Positions 8,131 through 15,447 of a DNA stretch of 64,000 nucleotides are shown here, in pieces. The stretch lies in NCBI GenBank assembly GCA_002351925.1, contig DEHM01000005.1, positions 1 through 64,000 of the forward strand. Direction: 5' to 3'. Source of the stretch: Bacteroidales bacterium UBA2800. GTDB taxonomy: Bacteria; Bacteroidota; Bacteroidia; Bacteroidales; Paludibacteraceae. Position 1 is the stretch's first letter, and each line of letters starts with the position of its first letter. The notes beneath the pieces were generated by a model that saw only the letters and a list, made by a program, of their open reading frames with translations, ran no database searches and was not told where the DNA came from. The translations under genes and the position numbers were made by a program.

Positions 8131-8347
8131 GTAACGTCGGTCCTCCCTACTTTGGAAGCAGGGTCCCACCGAAGTTACGTTCGCATTCTCGGTCGGCTTG
8201 TAGTTCTATGTCGGAATTACGCTCTCCGCTATTCCTTCCGTTCGAAAGCAGAAGTCAACTGCTTTCTCCACCCCGACAGCTTCTCTATTCGAATGTCCAC
8301 CGGACATTCTCCACCCTATTTCGAAGCCAAAAGTCAATTGGCTTTTC
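8131..8347. repeat. Array of structured hairpins with a shared frame
   Basis: First, a nested hairpin: GTAACGTCGGT (8131-8141) pairs with ACCGAAGTTAC (8168-8178) with one mismatch, enclosing a CCCTAC/GCAGGG stem. Then three hairpins of one design: TTCGAA, an 8-base stem, a short loop, the returning stem and a TCCACC-like tail. Stems are GAAAGCAG/CTGCTTTC (8244-8266), GAATGTCC/GGACATTC (8291-8309) and GAAGCCAA/TTGGCTTT (8323-8345). The first and third share the loop AAGTCAA. Stem sequences differ while pairing is kept, as in a structured RNA or a REP-like element. Confidence 0.6.
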
Positions 8348-8421
8348 CATGTGCAAACAACAAGAATTTCCCACAAAAATACTACTTAAGCAAGCTTAGA
8401 CGATATTTTTCGCGGAAAATT

Positions 8422-8453
8422 CTTGCATATTTGAATAATTTGTAGTAATTTTG
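8422..8453 (+). promoter_or_regulatory. Promoter of the coiled-coil / DUF2130 operon
   Basis: CTTG (8422-8425), 20 bases, TAATTTTG (8446-8453); -33 region CTTGCATATTTG. The first gene starts 39 bases after the -7 box. Confidence 0.8.
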
Positions 8454-8492
8454 CAGCGCAAAATTGGTGAATAACTATTACTACAAACGAAT

Positions 8493-8843
8493 ATGGCACA
8501 GAATGAGAAGAAAAACGGAGCGATGAAGTGGCTCCTGATTATTGTAGCAGCAGCACTACTGGTGTTTATCTGCTGGAAGGCAGGCTGGATTCTCACGGGT
8601 GAGAAGAACAACGTGTCCGAGCAAGAAAAGCAGGAGGCTGTTCAGGAGGCCGTGGAAGAGGTGAACGCCACGATGGAGGCTGAGCGTAGCACGGTGTTGG
8701 ATGCGCAGAACGAACTGCAGGGACTTCAGAAAGACCTGAAGGAGGCCGGCGACGAAGTGCGTGAAGAGTTGCAAGAGGCCAACGAGGAAGTGCGCGAGGA
8801 AGTGCAGGAGCTCAATGAGGCACTGCACAGCGTCATCCAGTAA
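8493..8843 (+). CDS. Single-pass membrane protein with long coiled coil
   Basis: 116 residues. After a basic N-terminus (MAQNEKKNGAMK) one membrane segment spans about residues 13-31 (WLLIIVAAALLVFICW). The rest, about 40-116, is an uninterrupted charged helix very rich in Glu, with heptad spacing, predicted as coiled coil. Topology N-in is likely, placing the coil outside the cytoplasmic membrane, unless the segment acts as a tail anchor in reverse. It shares a promoter with the DUF2130 gene 28 bases downstream, also a coiled-coil protein, so the two may act together. Function unknown. Confidence 0.75.
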   Translation: MAQNEKKNGAMKWLLIIVAAALLVFICWKAGWILTGEKNNVSEQEKQEAVQEAVEEVNATMEAERSTVLDAQNELQGLQKDLKEAGDEVREELQEANEEVREEVQELNEALHSVIQ

Positions 8844-8871
8844 AAGGAATCATCAGAAATTTTATTCCGGT

Positions 8872-10044
8872 ATGAAAGAACTGAAGTGTCCGCATTGCGG
8901 CAATGTGTTTACGGTAGATGAGAACGACTACGCGGCTCTGCTTAACCAAGTGAAGAACTCGGAGTTTGAGCGAGAACTGAGTCGTCGTATCCATGAGCTG
9001 GAGCAAGTGAAGAATTCAGAAGTCAGAAATCAGCTTTCAGATTATAAGCTTCAACTTCAAACGCTCCAATCGCAGTTGCAGAGCCAGATACAAGCGCTGC
9101 AGGCACAGATTCAGCAGGCGGAGCAGGCGAAGCAGTTAGCCGTAGCCCAGGTGCGTCAGCAGGCGACGGAAGCCTATATGAAGAAAGAGCAGGAGCTGGC
9201 GGAAACAAGAAGTCGGATTTCAGAAGTCAGAACTCAGATGGAGGCTCAACTCAAGGCGGCGCAAGAGCAAGTGGCGTATTACAAAGACCTGAAACTGCGT
9301 CAGTCGACCAAGATGGTAGGCGAGACGCTGGAGATACATTGCTCGACGCTCTTCAACCAGCTGATACGTCCGCTGATGCCGAATGCGTATTTCGAGAAAG
9401 ACAACGAAGTGGTGGAAGGCACGAAAGGCGATTTCGTCTTCCGCGACAAGAGCGACGACGGCGTGGAGTACGTGTCGATCATGTTTGAGATGAAGAACGA
9501 GAACGACGAGACGGCGACGAAGCACAAGAACGAGGATTTCCTGGCCAAACTGGATGTGGACCGCAAGAAGAAAGGTTGCGAATATGCGGTGCTGGTGTCG
9601 ATGCTGGAGCCGGACAGTGAGCTGTACAACGGCGGAATAGTGGACATGAGTCACCGCTATGAGAAGATGTACGTGATACGTCCGCAGTTCTTCATCCCGC
9701 TGATCACGTTGCTCTGCCAGACCAGCAAGAAGAGTCTGGACGCGAAACGTGAGTTGGCACTGGTGAAGGCCCAGCAGGTGGACGTGACGAATTTCGAAGA
9801 GAAACTGATGACCTTCAAGGACGGTTTCACGCGCAACGTGCGGCTGGCCAACGAGCGCTTTAGCGATGCGATAGACGAGATCGACAAGACGATAGCGCAC
9901 CTGACGAAAGTAAGAGAGAACCTCGTGAAGTCGGGTGACAACCTGAGTGCGGCGGACAAGAAACTGCAGGACGTGACCATCAAGCGTCTGACGTACGGCA
10001 ATCCGACCATGAAAGCGAAGTTCGACGAAGCGAGCAAAGGATAA
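8872..10044 (+). CDS. DUF2130 family protein: zinc-ribbon-like start, coiled coil, nuclease-like core
   Basis: 390 residues from the ATG at 8872; the frame is open further upstream, but that part overlaps the previous gene and has no conserved look. The N-terminus is MKELKCPHCGNVF, a half zinc ribbon (CPHC, 6-9). Residues about 30-140 are coiled coil rich in Gln. The C-terminal half is the DUF2130 core with GDFVFRD, YVSIMFEMKNEN (PD-(D/E)xK-like E-x-K), LAKLDVDRKKKGCEYAVLVS and MYVIRPQFFIPLITLL. Two 7-base repeat arrays (9016-9043 and 9213-9240) lie inside the coil and encode part of it. Biochemical role unknown; the family is suspected to be nuclease-related from its fold. Confidence 0.8.
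   Translation: MKELKCPHCGNVFTVDENDYAALLNQVKNSEFERELSRRIHELEQVKNSEVRNQLSDYKLQLQTLQSQLQSQIQALQAQIQQAEQAKQLAVAQVRQQATEAYMKKEQELAETRSRISEVRTQMEAQLKAAQEQVAYYKDLKLRQSTKMVGETLEIHCSTLFNQLIRPLMPNAYFEKDNEVVEGTKGDFVFRDKSDDGVEYVSIMFEMKNENDETATKHKNEDFLAKLDVDRKKKGCEYAVLVSMLEPDSELYNGGIVDMSHRYEKMYVIRPQFFIPLITLLCQTSKKSLDAKRELALVKAQQVDVTNFEEKLMTFKDGFTRNVRLANERFSDAIDEIDKTIAHLTKVRENLVKSGDNLSAADKKLQDVTIKRLTYGNPTMKAKFDEASKG
9016..9043 (+). repeat. 7-base tandem repeat inside the DUF2130 gene
   Basis: TCAGAAG, TCAGAAA, TCAGCTT, TCAGATT in direct succession, coding for residues 49-58. The reading frame is preserved. The same TCAGAAG unit recurs 190 bases later in the same gene. Confidence 0.75.
9213..9240 (+). repeat. 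Second 7-base tandem repeat inside the DUF2130 gene
   Basis: TCGGATT, TCAGAAG, TCAGAAC, TCAGATG in succession, coding for about residues 114-123. Same unit family as 9016-9043. Confidence 0.75.
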
Positions 10045-10057
10045 AAATGCACAAATA

Positions 10058-10089
10058 TTTGCATATATCAAAAAAAAGTTGTACTTTTG
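10058..10089 (+). promoter_or_regulatory. Promoter of the MBL / mannosyltransferase / argS operon
   Basis: TTTG (10058-10061), 20 bases, TACTTTTG (10082-10089), with TTTGCATATATC in the -33 region. It begins only 14 bases after the DUF2130 stop. The ATG at 10107 is 17 bases past the -7 box, so the leader is very short. Confidence 0.85.
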
Positions 10090-10106
10090 CAGGCTGATTG
10101 ATTAAT

Positions 10107-10949
10107 ATGGAGGAAAACGGGCTCATATTCAGATGTTTTGCGAGTGGTAGCAGCGGTAACTGCTATTACTTGGGAACGCGTCGTCGCGGTGTGCTGATCG
10201 ATGCGGGCATCTCGGCGCGTCAGATACAGAAGTGTCTGCGTGAGATGGGTCTGGACTTCCAGAACATCATGGGTGTGCTGGTGACACACGACCATGCGGA
10301 CCATATCCGTGCGGTAGGGACGCTGGGTGAGCGTGTGCACCTGCCAATCTATGCGACGGAGTTGATACACGAGGGAATAGACCGTAACTACGGCGTACGA
10401 GAGAAACTGCGTACGAGCCGGAGGTACTTCGAGAAAGGAGAGCCATGGGAGCTCTTCGGCATGCAGATCAACACGTTTGACATAGAGCATGACTCGACCG
10501 ACTGTCTGGGTTACGCTATCGACTATCAGGGCCAGCGCTTCGTGATGATCACGGACTGCGGTTCGGTGAACGATGAGATGGAGGCGTATATACGTACGGC
10601 CAATCACCTGGTGATAGAGGCGAACCATGACGAGCATATGCTGCTGAACGGTCCGTACCCGACGTACCTGAAGGAGCGTATACTGAGTCCGCGCGGTCAC
10701 CAGAGTAACGACGTGTGCGGTCAGTTGCTGGTGAAGAACTGGCACGAGGGGCTGCGTAACATCTGGCTATGTCACCTGTCGCTGGAGAATAACGACCCGC
10801 AGGTGGCATATGACACCGTGGCTGCGTATCTGCTGAATGCGGGTATAGAGCCGGGACGGGACGTGTTCCTGAAGGCGCTGGAGCGTACGACACCGGGAGA
10901 GGTATATAGTCTCAATGACAAAGTCATTGGGACTGAGAACAAGGATTAA
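10107..10949 (+). CDS. MBL-fold metal-dependent hydrolase, YycJ/WalJ-like
   Basis: 280 residues starting MEENGLIFRCFASGSSGNCYYL; the frame extends to a TTG nine bases earlier, but the ATG fits the promoter better. The metallo-beta-lactamase motif is VTHDHADHIRAV (about residues 59-70), with further ligands in FDIEHDSTDCLGY and MITDCGSV. The SSGNCYYL start and overall length match the YycJ/WalJ group, proposed 5'-3' DNA exonucleases with roles in repair or cell-wall coordination (family knowledge). First gene of a unit with the mannosyltransferase 14 bases downstream and argS. Confidence 0.85.
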   Translation: MEENGLIFRCFASGSSGNCYYLGTRRRGVLIDAGISARQIQKCLREMGLDFQNIMGVLVTHDHADHIRAVGTLGERVHLPIYATELIHEGIDRNYGVREKLRTSRRYFEKGEPWELFGMQINTFDIEHDSTDCLGYAIDYQGQRFVMITDCGSVNDEMEAYIRTANHLVIEANHDEHMLLNGPYPTYLKERILSPRGHQSNDVCGQLLVKNWHEGLRNIWLCHLSLENNDPQVAYDTVAAYLLNAGIEPGRDVFLKALERTTPGEVYSLNDKVIGTENKD

Positions 10950-10963
10950 AAAGTTAAACAGAT

Positions 10964-11701
10964 ATGATGGAACGACTGGTCATAATACCGACCTACAACG
11001 AGAAAGAGAATATCGAAGCAATCATCACGGCGGTGATGGAGTTGCCGAAGCTGTTTCATGTGCTGGTGATCGACGACGGTTCGCCGGACGGCACTGCGGA
11101 CATCGTGAAGAAGATGCAGAAAGGTAAGTACAAAGACTGTATCTACCTGATAGAGCGCAGCGGCAAGCTGGGGCTGGGCACGGCCTATATCACCGGTTTC
11201 CAATGGGCGATAGAGCACAAGGCGAACTATATCTTCGAGATGGATGCGGACTTCAGTCACAACCCTCAGGATCTGCTGAAACTGTATGACGCGTGCGCCG
11301 TACAGGGTGCGGACCTGGCGATTGGTAGTCGCTACGTGACGGGTGTGAATGTGGTGAACTGGCCGATGGGACGTGTGCTGATGAGCTATTTCGCGTCGAA
11401 ATATGTGCGGACAGTGCTGGGCGTGAAGATCCACGATACGACCGCGGGATTCGTTTGCTATCGCCGTCAGTTGCTGGAGACGATGGAACTGGACAAGATC
11501 CGCTTCAAGGGCTATGCGTTCCAGATAGAGATGAAGTTTACGGCATCGAAATGCGGTGCGAAGATTGTGGAAGTGCCGATTGTGTTTGTGAACCGCGTGC
11601 TGGGTACCAGCAAGATGAGCGGTGGTATCTTCTCGGAGGCGCTACTCGGAGTGATAAGGCTGAAGATCAGCAGTTGGTTCCGGAAGTATCCGAAACTGTA
11701 G
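10964..11701 (+). CDS. Polyprenol monophosphomannose synthase (GT2)
   Basis: 245 residues; MMERLVIIPTYNEKENIEAI opens a GT-A fold with VIDDGSPDGTADIV and the metal-binding MDADFSHNP (about residues 93-101), then IGSRYVTG and a C-terminal FVNRVLGTSKMSG segment, all as in DPM1-type synthases. It should transfer mannose from GDP-mannose to polyprenyl phosphate at the inner face of the cytoplasmic membrane. There is no C-terminal membrane domain, so it is the soluble single-domain form. GDP-mannose could come from the manC product encoded at 28111-29223. Confidence 0.85.
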   Translation: MMERLVIIPTYNEKENIEAIITAVMELPKLFHVLVIDDGSPDGTADIVKKMQKGKYKDCIYLIERSGKLGLGTAYITGFQWAIEHKANYIFEMDADFSHNPQDLLKLYDACAVQGADLAIGSRYVTGVNVVNWPMGRVLMSYFASKYVRTVLGVKIHDTTAGFVCYRRQLLETMELDKIRFKGYAFQIEMKFTASKCGAKIVEVPIVFVNRVLGTSKMSGGIFSEALLGVIRLKISSWFRKYPKL

Positions 11702-11703
11702 AG

Positions 11704-11733
11704 TACAGACCGTTCCACTGACAGAATACAGAC
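11704..11733 (+). repeat. Short repeat with TACAGAC heptamers
   Basis: TACAGAC (11704-11710), a 16-base step, then GACAGAA and TACAGAC (11720-11733). It fills the gap between the mannosyltransferase and argS. The core GACCGTTCCACTG is found again, inverted, in the array at 52394-52461. Confidence 0.6.
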
Positions 11734-11738
11734 TGAAT

Positions 11739-13523
11739 ATGAGTTTGGAAGAACAGATATCGCGATTGGCGAAGGCGTCTGTGCAGGCGCTGTATGGCGT
11801 AGAGGCCGGAGAGGGCCAGATACAACTGCAGAAGACGCGTCCGGAGTTTGAGGGCAACATCACGCTGGTGGTGTTCCCGTTTGTGAAACAGGCTCGCAAA
11901 GCGCCGGCACAGGTGGCAGAGGAGATTGGACACTGGATATTGGATAATGGCCAGGGACTCGTGGCACGCTATAACGCCGTGCAGGGATTCCTGAACATGG
12001 TGATAGACGACATGTTCTGGGTGAAGCAACTCGAAGCCATCGATGCGGATGAACAGTATGGCCGTCAACCGTCTCGCGAGAAACTGATGATGGTTGAATA
12101 TAGTTCGCCGAACACCAACAAACCGTTGCACCTGGGTCACGTGCGCAACAACCTGCTGGGTTATTCGATTGCGCAGATACAGGAGGCGAACGGCTGGAAG
12201 GTGGTGAAGACCAATATCGTCAACGACCGCGGTATACATATCTGCAAGTCGATGCTGGCCTGGCTGGAGTTCGGTAACGGCGAGACACCGGCGTCGAGCG
12301 GCAAGAAGGGTGATCACCTGATTGGCGATTACTACGTGCGTTTCGACAAAGAATATAAGAAGCAAGTAGCCGAACTGATGTCGCAGGGCAAGGACGAAGA
12401 GACGGCTAAACGCGAGGCACCGCTGATGGTGAAAGCCCAGGAGATGCTGCGCAAATGGGAAGCCAATGACCCGGAAGTGCGTGGCCTATGGGCAAAGATG
12501 AACGAGTGGGTGTACGCCGGTTTCGACGAGACATACAAGCGCATGGGCGTGAGCTTCGACAAGATCTACTACGAGAGCAATACGTACCTGGAGGGTAAGT
12601 CGGAAGTGGAGAAGGGCCTGCAGAGCGGTGCGTTCTACCGCCGTGAGGATGGCAGCGTTTGGGCTGACCTGACAGGCGACGGACTGGACGAGAAACTGCT
12701 GCTGCGTAGCGACGGTACGTCGGTCTATATGACCCAGGATATCGGTACGGCTAAGTTGCGTTTTCAGGACTATCCGATAGACAAGATGGTGTACGTAGTG
12801 GGCAACGAACAGGAGTACCACTTCAAGGTGCTGTCGATATTGCTGGACCGTCTGGGATTCCCCTTCGGCAAAGAGTTGGTACACTTCTCGTACGGTATGG
12901 TAGAGCTGCCTAACGGCAAGATGAAGAGTAGGGAAGGTACTGTGGTGGATGCCGACGATCTGATGGACAAGATGGAGGAAGACGCGAAGGAAATCAGCAA
13001 AGACAAGGTGAACACCCTGCAAGGCATCACCGAGGCTGAGGCCAACGAGATAGCCCGTAAGGTGGGCATGGGTGCGCTGAAATACTTTATATTGAAGGTG
13101 GACCCGCGTAAGAACATGCTGTTCAACCCCGCCGAGTCGATCGACTTCAACGGCAATACCGGTCCGTTTATACAATATACCTACGCGCGTATACAGAGTG
13201 TGCTGAGGAAAGCTGAGGCAGCGGTTACGGGTGACGGGTTACAGGTTACAGGACTTGAGGAGAAGGAGCTGACGCTGATTCAGCGCCTGACGGAGTATCC
13301 GACGGCGGTTAGGACCGCGGGCGACGATTTCTCGCCGGCCGTGATATGCAACTACGCCTATGCGCTGGCGTGCGACTTCAACTCGTTCTATCACGACCTG
13401 AGTATCCTGAACGAACAGGATAGCGGCAAACGTGCGCTGCGTCTGTTGCTCGCGAAGAACGTGGCGAAAGTGCTGCGTTCGGCGATGAGTCTGCTGGGCA
13501 TCGAGATGCCGGAGCGCATGTAA
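11739..13523 (+). CDS. argS: Arginyl-tRNA synthetase
   Basis: 594 residues, full length for the family. Class I signatures: HLGHVRNNLLG (HIGH motif, about residues 131-141) after VEYSSPNTNKP, and the KMSKS-region equivalent GKMKSREGTVV (about 389-399). The C-terminal anticodon-binding helical domain follows with FIQYTYARIQSVLRKA. A 7-base repeat array (13223-13257) codes for residues about 496-506 (AVTGDGLQVTG), in the variable stretch just after that segment, and looks like an in-frame expansion. Last gene of the operon from 10058; followed by a hairpin terminator. Confidence 0.95.
   Translation: MSLEEQISRLAKASVQALYGVEAGEGQIQLQKTRPEFEGNITLVVFPFVKQARKAPAQVAEEIGHWILDNGQGLVARYNAVQGFLNMVIDDMFWVKQLEAIDADEQYGRQPSREKLMMVEYSSPNTNKPLHLGHVRNNLLGYSIAQIQEANGWKVVKTNIVNDRGIHICKSMLAWLEFGNGETPASSGKKGDHLIGDYYVRFDKEYKKQVAELMSQGKDEETAKREAPLMVKAQEMLRKWEANDPEVRGLWAKMNEWVYAGFDETYKRMGVSFDKIYYESNTYLEGKSEVEKGLQSGAFYRREDGSVWADLTGDGLDEKLLLRSDGTSVYMTQDIGTAKLRFQDYPIDKMVYVVGNEQEYHFKVLSILLDRLGFPFGKELVHFSYGMVELPNGKMKSREGTVVDADDLMDKMEEDAKEISKDKVNTLQGITEAEANEIARKVGMGALKYFILKVDPRKNMLFNPAESIDFNGNTGPFIQYTYARIQSVLRKAEAAVTGDGLQVTGLEEKELTLIQRLTEYPTAVRTAGDDFSPAVICNYAYALACDFNSFYHDLSILNEQDSGKRALRLLLAKNVAKVLRSAMSLLGIEMPERM
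13223..13257 (+). repeat. 7-base tandem repeat inside argS
   Basis: GGTTACG, GGTGACG, GGTTACA, GGTTACA, GGACTTG: five heptamers without gaps. The argS frame continues through it. Confidence 0.8.
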
Positions 13524-13546
13524 AGGCGCTGGGAACAGATACGATA

Positions 13547-13573
13547 AACGGGGCTGAGTGGCCCCGTTTGTTG
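13547..13573. terminator. Bidirectional terminator between argS and lepA
   Basis: AACGGGGC (13547-13554), loop TGAGTG, GCCCCGTT (13561-13568), followed by TGTTGTT. The genes converge here with 53 bases between their stops. Confidence 0.8.
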
Positions 13574-13576
13574 TTA

Positions 13577-15352
13577 TTAGTCGAGTTTGAGGACGGCGAG
13601 GAAGGCTTTCTGCGGCACCTCCACATTACCGATCTGCTTCATACGTTTCTTTCCGCGTTTCTGCTTCTCAAGCAGTTTGCGTTTACGACTGACGTCACCT
13701 CCGTAACACTTAGCGAGCACATCTTTGCGCACCTGCTTGACTGTCTCGCGCGCGATGATCTTCGCGCCGATAGCGGCCTGGATGGCGATGTCGAATTGCT
13801 GCCGCGGCAGCAGTTCCTTGAGCTTCTCGCACATGCGTCGTCCGAAGTCGACGGCATTGTCGCGGTGGGTGAGGGTAGAGAGGGCATCGACTTGTTCGCC
13901 GTTGAGCAGGATGTCGAGTTTGACGAGGTTAGACGGCCGGAAGCCGTTCATGTGCCAGTCGAAGGAGGCGTAGCCTTTGGAGATGGACTTGAGTTTGTCG
14001 TAGAAGTCGATGACGATCTCGCCGAGCGGCATGTCGAAGAGCAGTTCCATACGGTTGCCGCTGATATACTCCTGCTTAACCAGTTCGCCGCGTTTGCCGA
14101 GGCAGAGCGTCATGATAGGTCCGATATAGTCGGCCGTGGTGATGACGGACGCGCGGATATAGGGTTCTTCTATACGATCTATCTCGGTGAGGTCGGGCAT
14201 GCCGGCGGGGTTGTGTACCTCGACCATTCCGCCGTCCTTGGTATAGACGTTGTAGGAGACGTTCGGAACGGTCGTGATGACGTCCATGTCGAACTCGCGG
14301 TCGAGACGCTCCTGGACGATCTCCATATGGAGCAAGCCGAGGAATCCGCAACGGAAGCCGAAGCCGAGCGCCATAGACGACTCGGGTTGGAAGGTGAGCG
14401 ATGCGTCGTTGAGCTGGAGTTTCTCAAGGCTGGCGCGCAGGTCTTCGTAGTCTTCGGACTCGATAGGATAGACACCGGCGAAGACCATCGGTTTGGCTTC
14501 CTCGAAGCCGTCGATAGCTTTGTCGCAGGGACGTGCTACGTGGGTGATGGTATCGCCCACTTTGACTTCGGTACTGGTCTTGATGCCGGAGATGATATAG
14601 CCGACATTGCCGGCGCTGATCTGACGGCGCGGCGACATGTCGAGTTTAAGAATACCTATCTCGTCGGCATCGTACTCCTTGCCGGTGTTGACGAAGCGCA
14701 CTTTGTCGCCGGTGTGCATGGTACCGTTGACCACTTTGAAATAGGCGATGATGCCTCGGAAGGAATTGAAGACCGAGTCGAAAACGAGGCACTGCAGGGG
14801 TGCGTTAGGATCGCCTACGGGTGCAGGTATGCGCTCGATGATGGCATCGAGAATCTCCGGAACGCCTTTGCCTGTCTTAGCCGAGCAGCGGAGTATCTCC
14901 TCGCGTTTGCAACCGAGCAGGTCGATGATCTCGTCCTCGACGCGTTCGGGCATGGCGTTGGGCATGTCGCATTTGTTGATGACGGGAATGATTTCGAGGT
15001 CGTGCTCGATAGCCATATAGAGGTTGGAGATAGTCTGCGCCTGCACGCCCTGGGTAGCATCGACGACGAGCACAGCGCCTTCGCAAGCAGCGATAGAGCG
15101 GCTCACTTCGTAGGAGAAGTCGACGTGTCCCGGAGTGTCGATGAGGTTGAGCGTATAGCCCTTGTGGTCCATCTGGATAGCGTGGCTCTTGATGGTGATG
15201 CCGCGCTCTTTCTCCAACTCCATATCGTCGAGCACCTGGTTCTCCATCTGGCGAACATCGACCGTGCCGGTGAGCTCCAACATACGGTCGGCCAGAGTAC
15301 TCTTACCGTGGTCTATATGCGCAATAATACAAAAATTCCGTATCTTATCCAT
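13577..15352 (-). CDS. lepA: Elongation factor 4 (LepA), ribosomal back-translocase
   Basis: 591 residues from MDKIRNFCIIAHIDHGKSTL. The frame is open to an ATG four codons earlier, but that ATG overlaps the -7 box of the promoter, so 15352 is the start. GTPase motifs: AHIDHGKST (G1), DTPGH (G3) and NKCDMP (G4), followed by EF-G-like domains and the LepA-specific C-terminus ending VPQKAFLAVLKLD. The ATG begins only 10 bases after the -7 box, so the mRNA should be leaderless or nearly so. LepA acts on stalled elongating ribosomes. Confidence 0.95.
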   Translation of the reverse strand: MDKIRNFCIIAHIDHGKSTLADRMLELTGTVDVRQMENQVLDDMELEKERGITIKSHAIQMDHKGYTLNLIDTPGHVDFSYEVSRSIAACEGAVLVVDATQGVQAQTISNLYMAIEHDLEIIPVINKCDMPNAMPERVEDEIIDLLGCKREEILRCSAKTGKGVPEILDAIIERIPAPVGDPNAPLQCLVFDSVFNSFRGIIAYFKVVNGTMHTGDKVRFVNTGKEYDADEIGILKLDMSPRRQISAGNVGYIISGIKTSTEVKVGDTITHVARPCDKAIDGFEEAKPMVFAGVYPIESEDYEDLRASLEKLQLNDASLTFQPESSMALGFGFRCGFLGLLHMEIVQERLDREFDMDVITTVPNVSYNVYTKDGGMVEVHNPAGMPDLTEIDRIEEPYIRASVITTADYIGPIMTLCLGKRGELVKQEYISGNRMELLFDMPLGEIVIDFYDKLKSISKGYASFDWHMNGFRPSNLVKLDILLNGEQVDALSTLTHRDNAVDFGRRMCEKLKELLPRQQFDIAIQAAIGAKIIARETVKQVRKDVLAKCYGGDVSRKRKLLEKQKRGKKRMKQIGNVEVPQKAFLAVLKLD

Positions 15353-15361
15353 AATCGGGTG

Positions 15362-15393
15362 CAAAAGTACTGCTTTTTTCTGACATACGCAAA
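15362..15393 (-). promoter_or_regulatory. lepA promoter
   Basis: Minus strand: TTTG (15393-15390), 20 bases, TACTTTTG (15369-15362); -33 region TTTGCGTATGTC. Only 14 bases separate it from the divergent rnr promoter. Confidence 0.85.
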
Positions 15394-15407
15394 AAAATGG
15401 CCGGAAA

Positions 15408-15439
15408 TTTGCGCATGTGCAAAATTTTTTATACCTTTG
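15408..15439 (+). promoter_or_regulatory. Promoter of the short RNase R gene
   Basis: TTTG (15408-15411), 20 bases, TACCTTTG (15432-15439); the -33 region TTTGCGCATGTGCAAA is a near-perfect palindrome. The ATG at 15448 follows the -7 box after 8 bases, again a leaderless arrangement. Confidence 0.85.
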
Positions 15440-15447
15440 CAGGCGAA

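Noticed and set aside
8131..8347. Integron attC sites or a CRISPR leader
   Set aside because: No integrase, no Cas genes, no identical repeats with spacers; the stems differ in sequence, unlike CRISPR repeats.
8131..8347. Type III toxin-antitoxin RNA repeats
   Set aside because: Units differ in sequence and spacing (47 and 32 bases) and no ToxN-like gene follows.
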